A stretch of 64,000 nt of DNA from assembly GCA_041650805.1 (NCBI GenBank), contig JBAZKM010000002.1:170066-234065 (forward strand), written 5' to 3'. Source of the stretch: Candidatus Omnitrophota bacterium (GTDB taxonomy: Bacteria > Omnitrophota > Gorgyraeia > 2-01-FULL-45-10). The position numbers and the translations under genes are program-made. Positions 41,602 to 49,010 of the stretch are shown here, piece after piece. A model generated the notes under the pieces. That model was not told the origin of the DNA. It did not search any database and was given only the letters and a program-made list of their open reading frames with translations. The stretch's first letter is position 1, and each line of letters starts with the position of its first letter.

Positions 41602-43028
41602 TTCCCTATGCAGAACTGTTCGAATATCCTGTCGAGCACTTCGTCCGAAACCGATGAACCGACGATGAGCCCGGTACTGAAGACCGCTTCTTTAAGGTCG
41701 ATGGCAACGAGCTCCGGACCCTGGCGAGCGCGCAGCCCTTTACATACAGATAACATACGGTCGAGCGCCTTGTCAAGCAACTCTTTATGCCGGGCATTGG
41801 TCACCATGGCCCCTTCGCCCTGCACAAACCCTCCGTGCCAGACCGCCTCCGCTATTAGGCCTTCGAGCTCCTTGATATTCTTCCTCTTCTCTACGGATAT
41901 CTCTATTGTCCTGTCACCTTTGAAGAGGCGGCTTATGCGCGAGGCGCTTATCTTCCTCGCGAGGTCCGTCTTATTTATTACGACTATCTTCTTTTTGCCG
42001 CCCAGCGCGCATATGACATCCATATCCTTCCCGTCTATCCTGCCGGAACCGTCGAGGACAAGAAGCGCGATATCGGCCGCTTCCATATACCTCCTGCTCC
42101 GCCTGACCCCCTCCCTCTCAGCCGCATCCCCCGTCTCGGTGATCCCGGCGGTATCGGCCAACCGTATGGGGATGCCCTTCAGGTTTATCATCTCTTCAAC
42201 GGCATCCCTGGTGGTGCCCGGCTCAGGCGTCACTATGACGCGGTCGCGCTTCAGGAGAAGGTTCATCAGGCTCGATTTCCCGACATTCGGCTTCCCGCAT
42301 ATGACCGCCAGGACGCCCTCGCGCAGTATCGCCCCTTCGTCGAAAGTGGCCGATAGCTCTTTCAGCTCCCTGACTATCCCCTCCGCCTTCTTTATGAGGC
42401 CGCCCTCGCGGGCTATCCGGGCCTCTTCATCCGGAAAATCTATCGAAACCTCTATGTGCGAAGCTACATCTACCATGGCATCCCGTATCCCGTTCACCCT
42501 CTCGGAAAGGCCCCCTTCGAGTTGGCCCATAGCTGCCCTGACCGAACGTTCGGTCTTTGCCCTTATCACATCGAGGACCGCCTCTGCCTGGACCAGGTCT
42601 ATCCTCCCGTTCATGAAGGCCCTTTTGGTAAATTCGCCCGGTTGGGCGACCCTCGCGCCGCATCGGACCGTGAGCTCAAGGACATTCTTGGCCGCCTGTA
42701 TCCCGCCGTGGCAGTTTATCTCTACGACATCTTCTTTCGTATAACTCTTCGGCGCGCGCATAACGGTCAGGAGGACTTCGTCGACGATCTTGCTCTTGCG
42801 ATTTTTCGTAGCTGTGGACCGTGGACCATGGACTGTGGCCCCTACGACATGCCCATAATGCACCGTGTACGTCCGGAAAGCTGAAGGCCTCTTCCCGTCT
42901 TTCGGAACGAATATCTTACCGGCGATCTTAAGCGCGGCCGGGCCGCTTAGGCGCACGATCGCTATGCCGCCTTCGCCTATCGGCGTAGATATGGCCGCGA
43001 TCGTATCGTCCATACTACCTGGGCGCAT
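41598..43028 (-). CDS. mnmE: tRNA modification GTPase MnmE (TrmE)
   Basis: 476 residues. The N-terminal tetrahydrofolate domain (DDTIAAISTPIGEGGIAIVRLSG) is followed by a helical domain with an inserted Ras-like G domain (GKPNVGKSSLMN, DTAGIT, NKTD) and the essential C-terminal CIGK. With MnmG it modifies U34 of tRNAs, using a folate donor. Start supported by GGAGGGG 7 nt upstream. In the N-terminal domain, after VHYGHVVG, about 17 extra residues (ATVHGPRSTATKNRKS) derive from a heptanucleotide array and its flank. Confidence 0.96.
   Translation of the reverse strand: MRPGSMDDTIAAISTPIGEGGIAIVRLSGPAALKIAGKIFVPKDGKRPSAFRTYTVHYGHVVGATVHGPRSTATKNRKSKIVDEVLLTVMRAPKSYTKEDVVEINCHGGIQAAKNVLELTVRCGARVAQPGEFTKRAFMNGRIDLVQAEAVLDVIRAKTERSVRAAMGQLEGGLSERVNGIRDAMVDVASHIEVSIDFPDEEARIAREGGLIKKAEGIVRELKELSATFDEGAILREGVLAVICGKPNVGKSSLMNLLLKRDRVIVTPEPGTTRDAVEEMINLKGIPIRLADTAGITETGDAAEREGVRRSRRYMEAADIALLVLDGSGRIDGKDMDVICALGGKKKIVVINKTDLARKISASRISRLFKGDRTIEISVEKRKNIKELEGLIAEAVWHGGFVQGEGAMVTNARHKELLDKALDRMLSVCKGLRARQGPELVAIDLKEAVFSTGLIVGSSVSDEVLDRIFEQFCIGK
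42808..42842. repeat. Heptanucleotide array in mnmE, TGGACCR family
   Basis: GTAGCTG, TGGACCG, TGGACCA, TGGACTG, TGGCCCC: period 7 within the MnmE frame, at the turn between the HYGH strand and the DEVLLTVMRAP strand. Confidence 0.82.
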
Positions 43029-44385
43029 AATGCTTCCCCTCCGCCGGGGCCGAAGGCTGCGCGATGAGCAATTCCCTTGCCTCTCCGACCACGAATAATG
43101 AGCCGGTGACGAGGATGAGGCTCTCTTTCTTTGCCCTCAGCCGCGCCTCCCGCAACGCATCCCTTACGTTACCGGTCAGTAAGATATCTCTTCTTCCCGG
43201 CGCCCTCATGTTCCTCTCCGAATCCATGATCCCTTTCATGACGGAAGGATCGAGCGCGCGTTCCGTAACTTTTGACTTCGTCAGTATCACCAGGCCGCTT
43301 AAAGGCAGAAGTTCCTCCAGTATGCCCCTTATGTCCTTGTCCTTACAGACCCCCAATACCAGGATGAGCTCGCCGTATGTAAATATCTTCTTCACCGCCC
43401 GGGCCAGGGCATGAGCGCTGGCCCGGTTCTGCGCGCCGTCGAGGACTATGAACGGGGAGCGGCCGGCTATCTCGAACCGCCCCTCCCACCTGGCCGTCCT
43501 GACACCGTCTATGACCGCCTCTCCGGCCACCGATATGCCGCGCAGCTTCAGCGCCTCTATGACCCCTATGGCAACCGCGGCGTTCACAACCTGGTGAGGA
43601 CCGAGAAGGGATGATTCAAGACCCGGATATTCGTTGAATAAACCGCTTACATCGAACCGCTGCTTCTCGTGATCTGTCTCCCGTTCGCGGAATGTCAGGT
43701 CCCTCCCTGCCAGGAAAAGTTTTGCCCTCTTCTCCCGGCATACTTCATCGATCACCTTGAGCGCCTCGGGCTCCTGCGGGCCGGAGACACAGAGCGAGCC
43801 GTCCTTTATGATACCCGCCTTTTCAAATGCTATCTCCCTCAACGTGCTGCCCAGCTTCTGCGTATGCTCGTAACTTATGGGTGTGATAGCAAGGACGAGC
43901 GGTTCGATGATATTGGTCGCGTCCAGCCGCCCGCCGAGGCCGGTCTCATAAACGGCGATATCGGCCTTCTTCTCCTTGAAATAGATATACGCGAGCATCG
44001 TATATACCTCGAAGAAGGAAGGTATGTCATCGCCCATCTTATCGACGGCGGCCTTTATGACGCCCAGTATCCCGGCGACGTCTCCTTCGCTTATCAGTTC
44101 GTCGTTCACTCTTATGCGTTCCCTGAAAGATACAAGGTGGGGAGACGTGTAAAGGCCTGCCTTGAAACCGTGGGCTTTAAGTATGGAGTGGATGAACGCC
44201 GCGGTGGAGCCCTTGCCCTTGGTGCCGGCGATATGGATCGCTTTCGTCTCTTTCTGCGGATCGCCAAGGAGCGCCGCCAGGGCCTTCATCCTGTCGAGCC
44301 TGAACGACTTCTTATAGTCGTAGTCGTCCGCCCGTTCGTAGTTCATGAGCGAGTCGAAATATGTGAGAGCTTCGGGGTAGGTCAT
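43015..44385 (-). CDS. folC: Folylpolyglutamate / dihydrofolate synthase
   Basis: 456 residues of the Mur-ligase-like family. P-loop IAGTKGKGSTAAF, substrate segment YTSPHLVSFRERI, ETGLGGRLDATNII and, in the C-terminal domain, FIVLDGAQNRASAHAL. It adds glutamate to folates. Overlaps mnmE by 14 bp. The gap to purH is filled by an inverted heptanucleotide array. Confidence 0.93.
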   Translation of the reverse strand: MTYPEALTYFDSLMNYERADDYDYKKSFRLDRMKALAALLGDPQKETKAIHIAGTKGKGSTAAFIHSILKAHGFKAGLYTSPHLVSFRERIRVNDELISEGDVAGILGVIKAAVDKMGDDIPSFFEVYTMLAYIYFKEKKADIAVYETGLGGRLDATNIIEPLVLAITPISYEHTQKLGSTLREIAFEKAGIIKDGSLCVSGPQEPEALKVIDEVCREKRAKLFLAGRDLTFRERETDHEKQRFDVSGLFNEYPGLESSLLGPHQVVNAAVAIGVIEALKLRGISVAGEAVIDGVRTARWEGRFEIAGRSPFIVLDGAQNRASAHALARAVKKIFTYGELILVLGVCKDKDIRGILEELLPLSGLVILTKSKVTERALDPSVMKGIMDSERNMRAPGRRDILLTGNVRDALREARLRAKKESLILVTGSLFVVGEARELLIAQPSAPAEGKHYAPR

Positions 44386-44388
44386 CGC

Positions 44389-44454
44389 GTCGTCGTTCGT
44401 CGTTCGTAATTAGCCATTCGTTTACGAAATACGAACGACGAAAAACGAACGACG
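44389..44454. repeat. Inverted heptanucleotide array between purH and folC
   Basis: Units CGTCGTT, CGTCGTT, CGTAATT, AGCCATT, CGTTTAC, GAAATAC, GAACGAC, GAAAAAC, GAACGAC keep a strict 7-bp period. The second half is the reverse complement of the first, so the RNA can fold as CGTCGTTCGT with ACGAACGACG. Followed on the plus side by TTTTTT. Confidence 0.87.
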
Positions 44455-44458
44455 TTTT

Positions 44459-46045
44459 TTAATGTTTGAAGTGCCTTATGCCCGTAAAGACCATCGCTAT
44501 GCCGAGACGGTCTGCCGCCTTTATCACCTCCGGGTCCCTGATGGAACCGCCCGGCTGTATGATGGCCTTGACGCCGGCCCTGGCGGCCTGCTCGATACCG
44601 TCCTCTTTCGGAAAGAAGGCGTCGCTGGCAAGGGTAGATCCCCTGGCGCGAGTGCCTGCCTTCTGTGACGCTATCGTAACGGAATCGACCCTCGACATCT
44701 GGCCGGCGCCCACGCCCACCGTCCTGGTCCCGACAGACAATACGATGGCATTCGACTTCACGTGCTTTGCGACGACCCAGCCGAAGAGGAGCGACTTCAT
44801 CTCCTCTGCGGAAGGCCTGGCCTTTGTGACCACCTTTAGCTCGGATTCGCGTAAAGCGGCTATGTCACGGTCCTGGAGCAGGATGCCCCCGACCACCTTC
44901 TTCATATCGACATCCGGTCTTGCCGGAACGGAACCGAAACCCCTTACTTCCAGGAGGCGCAGGTTCTTCTTCGCCTTAAGCGCCTCGAGCGCCCTGGCGT
45001 CGTAGGAAGGGGCTATTATACACTCGACGAAATCGGCCTCCTTAAGGATCGTACCGGCAAGCTCCTCGTCGACCGCCCCGTTAAATCCCACTATGCTCCC
45101 GAAAGCGCTGAGCCGGTCGCAATCGAGCGCATCGAGATAGGCCTGCGACAGGGTCCTGGCGGTGGCCGTGCCGCAGGGGTTGGTGTGCTTTATTATGGTG
45201 GCGGCGGGCTCTTTGAACTCTTTCACGATCTCTAGGGCCGCGTTCAGATCGATTATATTATTGAATGATAACTCTTTCCCGTGAAGCTGGACGGCGTTCG
45301 AGACGCTCGGCTCGAGCACCGACCCGTCCCCGTAGAACGCCGCCTTCTGGTGCGGGTTCTCCCCGTACCTCAGGTCCTGTATCTTCTTATACTTAAGATC
45401 CATGATGCCGGGGAATCTTTCCTCCAAACTCCCAACTCCCGGCTCCAAACTATTCGGCCCTTTACCCTTCAGATACCCGTATATCGCCGCATCATACGTC
45501 GACGTCCGCTCGAAGACCTTTATGCCGAGCTCGCGCAGGAGCTCATCCGATACGGAACCGCCGCTCTTCTCCATCTCATCGATGACTCTTTTATAGTCAG
45601 CCGTATCGCAAACTACGCATACGGAAGCATGGTTCTTCGCGGCGCTCCGCAGCATGGAGGGGCCGCCTATGTCGATGTTCTCGATCGCTTCCTCGAGTTT
45701 CACCCCGGGCTTTGCGACCGTCTTCTCGAAAGGATAGAGGTTGACTACGACCATATCTATAAGTCCTATGCCGTGCTTTTTGACCGTCTCCATATGCTCC
45801 TTACTGCCTCTAAGCGCCAGGAGCCCTCCGTGGATCTTCGGGTGGAGCGTCTTCACCCTCCCGTCCAGCATCTCCGGGAAACCGGTATGCTCTGAGACGT
45901 CTTTGACCTGTATGCCGAGAGATCTCATCGCCTTGGCCGTCCCTCCCGTCGACAATATTTCGACGCCGAACCTGTCCAACACCCTTGCCAGATCCTCCAA
46001 TCCCGTCTTATCCGATACGCTTATCAACGCCCTCTTTATCTTCAC
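44459..46045 (-). CDS. purH: Bifunctional AICAR transformylase / IMP cyclohydrolase
   Basis: 528 residues. The N-terminal MGS-like IMP cyclohydrolase domain (RALISVSDKTGLEDLAR, ILSTGGTAKAM, GFPEMLDGRVKTLHPKIHGG) and C-terminal transformylase domain (QDLRYGENPHQKAAFYGD, IIKHTNPCGTA) perform the last two steps of de novo IMP synthesis. Between the domains, after YLKGK, about 17 extra residues (PNSLEPGVGSLEERFPG) are coded by a heptanucleotide array. Confidence 0.97.
   Translation of the reverse strand: MKIKRALISVSDKTGLEDLARVLDRFGVEILSTGGTAKAMRSLGIQVKDVSEHTGFPEMLDGRVKTLHPKIHGGLLALRGSKEHMETVKKHGIGLIDMVVVNLYPFEKTVAKPGVKLEEAIENIDIGGPSMLRSAAKNHASVCVVCDTADYKRVIDEMEKSGGSVSDELLRELGIKVFERTSTYDAAIYGYLKGKGPNSLEPGVGSLEERFPGIMDLKYKKIQDLRYGENPHQKAAFYGDGSVLEPSVSNAVQLHGKELSFNNIIDLNAALEIVKEFKEPAATIIKHTNPCGTATARTLSQAYLDALDCDRLSAFGSIVGFNGAVDEELAGTILKEADFVECIIAPSYDARALEALKAKKNLRLLEVRGFGSVPARPDVDMKKVVGGILLQDRDIAALRESELKVVTKARPSAEEMKSLLFGWVVAKHVKSNAIVLSVGTRTVGVGAGQMSRVDSVTIASQKAGTRARGSTLASDAFFPKEDGIEQAARAGVKAIIQPGGSIRDPEVIKAADRLGIAMVFTGIRHFKH
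45422..45454. repeat. Heptanucleotide array in purH, CTCCAAA family
   Basis: CTCCAAA, CTCCCAA, CTCCCGG, CTCCAAA, then CTATTCG: period 7, in frame, just before the IQDLRYGENPHQ block. Same family as the array in leuS. Confidence 0.85.
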
Positions 46046-46074
46046 CTCTTTACTCCTTTTTATTTTTTCCTTTT

Positions 46075-46129
46075 CACCCTATACCCCATACCCTAAACCC
46101 TATACCCCGACTGCCCATTACCCACCCTA
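46075..46129. repeat. Heptanucleotide array between gpmA and purH, GGGTATA family
   Basis: CACCCTA, TACCCCA, TACCCTA, AACCCTA, TACCCCG, then looser units ACTGCCC, ATTACCC, ACCCTAT. The last unit supplies the TAG stop of gpmA. Confidence 0.82.
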
Positions 46130-46876
46130 TTTTTTCGCCTTCCCCTGGTTCGCCACCGCCTCCATGGCCTTCTTCACCTCTTCGGGATCGCCCAGATAAT
46201 AACTCTTGAGCGGCTTCAGCCGTTCATCCAGCTCATATACGAGCGGAAGCCCAGTCGGGATATTCAATCCGACGATAGCCTCGTCCGATATGTTGTCTAG
46301 ATACTTGACCAGGGCGCGCAGGCTGTTACCGTGCGCAGCTATTATCACGCGCTTGCCCGATCTCACCACCGGAGCGATCGTGCGCTGCCAGTACGGGAGG
46401 AACCTCTCCACGGTATCCTTCAGGCATTCTGTGACCGGCAGCTCTTTTGCGGTCAATTCCCTGTAGCGCGGGTCATTGCCCGGATACCGCGGGTCCTTCT
46501 CTTCCAGGGCCGGAGGCCGGATGTCATAGCTCCTCCTCCAGGTCAGGACCTGCGCTTCGCCGTATTTGGCCGCCGTCTCGGACTTGTTCAGCCCCTGCAG
46601 GGCCCCGTAGTGCCGCTCGTTCAGGCGCCATGAATTGTAGACCGGTATCCACATGAGGTCCATGCCGTCGAGAGTGACCCACAGCGTCCTGATAGCCCTC
46701 TTGAGCACCGACGTGAATGCGACGTCGAATACGAACTTCTCCTTCGCCAATACCTCTCCCGCCTTCTTCGCCTCAGCCAGGCCCTTGTCGGAGAGGTCCA
46801 CATCGGTCCATCCGGTGAACCTGTTCTCCTTGTTCCAGACACTCTCACCGTGTCTCAGAAGCACCAGTTTCGTCAT
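46127..46876 (-). CDS. gpmA: 2,3-bisphosphoglycerate-dependent phosphoglycerate mutase
   Basis: 249 residues. Phosphohistidine motif LVLLRHGESVWNKENRFTGW, second histidine AAHGNSLRALVKYLD, and NERHYGALQGLNKSETA. It interconverts 3- and 2-phosphoglycerate in glycolysis. The last residues (NQGKAKK) and stop run into a heptanucleotide array. Own promoter at 46915-46943. Confidence 0.96.
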   Translation of the reverse strand: MTKLVLLRHGESVWNKENRFTGWTDVDLSDKGLAEAKKAGEVLAKEKFVFDVAFTSVLKRAIRTLWVTLDGMDLMWIPVYNSWRLNERHYGALQGLNKSETAAKYGEAQVLTWRRSYDIRPPALEEKDPRYPGNDPRYRELTAKELPVTECLKDTVERFLPYWQRTIAPVVRSGKRVIIAAHGNSLRALVKYLDNISDEAIVGLNIPTGLPLVYELDERLKPLKSYYLGDPEEVKKAMEAVANQGKAKK

Positions 46877-46914
46877 ACGCTTTTTCTCCTTCTATCCGAA
46901 GTTTCAGGAAGATG

Positions 46915-46943
46915 ATTATAACACAGAATCGGCCGGAACGCAA
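46915..46943 (-). promoter_or_regulatory. Promoter of gpmA
   Basis: TTGCGT (46943-46938), 17-bp spacer, TATAAT (46920-46915). An inverted repeat GGAACG/CGTTCC overlaps the -35. Confidence 0.65.
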
Positions 46944-46955
46944 ACGACGCCGTTC

Positions 46956-48083
46956 CTAAAGCAGCGCGCTCGATACGGTGTCACAGAAGAGGAACCCTTT
47001 CCGCTTCAGGCATATGCCGGATGGGACATTATCCGTCTTTTTGTACTTGATCAGGTCCTTTTCCAGCAGGTCCGCGATCGCCTTCTTCCCGAATTTTTCG
47101 AGATCGAACCCCGTCTTTTCCGCGAACCACTTGAAATCGATACCGTCCTTAGTCCTTATCTTCAGCGCGGCCGTCTCCCGGGCCCTCTTCTCCGGAGACA
47201 ACTTCTCGCTCGATCCTGCCGTGGAGGCCCCTTCCAGCGACAGTTTTATATATGCGCCGACATCTGCGATATTCTTGCTCCTGACCCCGTCGATATACGA
47301 TACTGCCGAAGGCCCTATTCCCACATACGGCCCGTTCTCCCAGTAATTCATATTATGCGCGCACCGGCGGCCTTCTTTTGCGAAATTGGAGATCTCATAC
47401 TGGCTGAACCCGCGGACCGCAAGACGGTCTATCGCGAATTCATACATCGATGCCGCGGCATCGTCCTCCAGCGGGTTCACGCTCCCGTTCCGGACAGCAG
47501 AGAATAACGGCGTCCCCTTCTCGTATGTCAACGCGTAACAGGATATGTGCGCCACCGGCATGCTGACCGCCTTTTCGAGGTCCTTTTCCCAATCCCCGGC
47601 AGTTTCGCCCCATACGCCGAATATGATATCTATGCTCAAGTTGACGAACCCTCTTCGCGCAGCCATCATGACCGAATCTTCCGCCGCACGCGACGAGTGG
47701 ATCCTGCCCAGGGCCTTAAGTTTCCTGTCCCTGAAGGACTGTACGCCGATGCTCAGGCGGTTCACGCCGCAATCGGACAGTATCCTCAATTTCTCATCGT
47801 TTATGCTCTCCGGGTTCGCCTCCACCGTGAACTCCGAATGGCTGCCGGCCCTCTTCCGCCCGAGCGCCCTCAGGAGCCGTTCCAGCGGGTCCCTGTCAAG
47901 CGCCGTGGGCGTCCCGCCGCCGACATAGATAGTGGAAAAACCGCCGGCGAGTCCCTCTATCCGCGCAACGGCTGTCCTTATATACTCTGATGCAAGGCCG
48001 GCATCGCATATAACGCTGTAGAAATCACAGTAGATGCACTTTCTCTTGCAGAACGGTATGTGTACATAAAGGGACGTCGTCAT
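46956..48083 (-). CDS. hemW: Radical SAM protein HemW (HemN-like)
   Basis: 375 residues. Radical SAM cluster motif CKRKCIYCDF near residue 12, then IYVGGGTPTAL, VEANPESI, RLSIGVQSF and the C-terminal HemN-like domain (MNYWENGPYVGIGPSAVSYID). The CxxxCxxC without an extra following Cys is the HemW pattern, a heme chaperone, rather than oxygen-independent coproporphyrinogen oxidase. Confidence 0.9.
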   Translation of the reverse strand: MTTSLYVHIPFCKRKCIYCDFYSVICDAGLASEYIRTAVARIEGLAGGFSTIYVGGGTPTALDRDPLERLLRALGRKRAGSHSEFTVEANPESINDEKLRILSDCGVNRLSIGVQSFRDRKLKALGRIHSSRAAEDSVMMAARRGFVNLSIDIIFGVWGETAGDWEKDLEKAVSMPVAHISCYALTYEKGTPLFSAVRNGSVNPLEDDAAASMYEFAIDRLAVRGFSQYEISNFAKEGRRCAHNMNYWENGPYVGIGPSAVSYIDGVRSKNIADVGAYIKLSLEGASTAGSSEKLSPEKRARETAALKIRTKDGIDFKWFAEKTGFDLEKFGKKAIADLLEKDLIKYKKTDNVPSGICLKRKGFLFCDTVSSALL

Positions 48084-48137
48084 ACAGGGATATATTATAA
48101 AAGAAAACGGATGATTATTCCAGAGGGATATAAAATG

Positions 48138-48168
48138 AAAGAGGCGCCTTTTCCAAGGCGCCTCTTTA
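48138..48168. terminator. Bidirectional intrinsic terminator
   Basis: AAAGAGGCGCC / GGCGCCTCTTT hairpin with a short TTTTCCAA loop. On the minus strand it ends TTTCATTTT and lies 20 bp past the stop of the 48190 gene, so it ends that transcript. Confidence 0.82.
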
Positions 48169-48189
48169 CTATATTAAAAACTACAGCTC

Positions 48190-48864
48190 TTATTTCTTCA
48201 TCTTATTCAGGAAATCCTGCATCGCCTTCCCGGCTATCTCCTTGCAGCCGAGACCGAATGCGATCGCTATACCCAGACCTATCGCGGCCAGAATGACATT
48301 GACCGCCAGCGCGATCAGGGCCGTCGCTATATTCAGCTGCTCAACGGCTATGATTATCGCGAATATGATCAATACCGTCTGAGTCACCTGTCCCAGCATC
48401 TTCGCGCCGTCTATCCCCGCGTTCGAGGCAGAGGTGCGGACTATCGTTGAAACGAAGCCCGCAAGGAACGATCCGAGGACGAGGACGAATATCGCCGCCA
48501 GTATATTAGGCACATATTCGACCAGCCTTGATATCAGGGCCGCTGCCACGGTAAGGTTCAGCGCATTAAGGGCCGTCGCAATGACGATCAGGATCACGAG
48601 CCAGTACACGATCGCTCCGATAAGCTCCGAAAGCGTCGCCTTTATATCGCCCTTTGCAAGGATATTAGATACACCGGCCTTATCGCTCGCTACGTCAAGG
48701 CGTACCGCCTTGAGCACCCTTACGGTCACCGCTTCTAGCAATTTTGCGATCAGCCATCCTACAACGAGGATCAGGATCGCCCCTATTAATGTGGGAATAT
48801 AACTCCATATTTTAATGAGCATCGCCTTTACGGGATCAGCAACAACTACGGTCATCCAATTCAT
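48190..48864 (-). CDS. Conserved TM-helix (MscS-like channel) membrane protein
   Basis: 224 residues, about five hydrophobic helices with the repeated TM-helix pattern of small MscS-related proteins: IPTLIGAILILVVGWLIAKLLEAV, then VEYVPNILAAIFVLVLGSFLAGFV, then AIGLGIAIAFGLGCKEIAGKAMQDFLNKM. The last helix plus GxGxAxAFGLG resembles a channel pore segment. A mechanosensitive or ion-channel role is inferred. A CTTCGAT...ATCGAAG inverted repeat lies in its 110-bp upstream region. Confidence 0.78.
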   Translation of the reverse strand: MNWMTVVVADPVKAMLIKIWSYIPTLIGAILILVVGWLIAKLLEAVTVRVLKAVRLDVASDKAGVSNILAKGDIKATLSELIGAIVYWLVILIVIATALNALNLTVAAALISRLVEYVPNILAAIFVLVLGSFLAGFVSTIVRTSASNAGIDGAKMLGQVTQTVLIIFAIIIAVEQLNIATALIALAVNVILAAIGLGIAIAFGLGCKEIAGKAMQDFLNKMKK

Positions 48865-49010
48865 ACTTCACCCCCTTTTTTTATGCTTCGATCGCGCCCA
48901 AGCATAAAAAGGCATACCTTGGGCATATCGAAGGAATTTATTTATTATAAAGTTTACCACAAAATCCTGTTTTGACAAGGTCTTGCGCTAAAATTTATAT
49001 TATCCGCACC

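Noticed and set aside
48973..49003. Plus-strand promoter-like TTGACA with TATATT 18 bp downstream
   Set aside because: It fires into the 3' end of nrdJ with no plus-strand gene; most likely chance.
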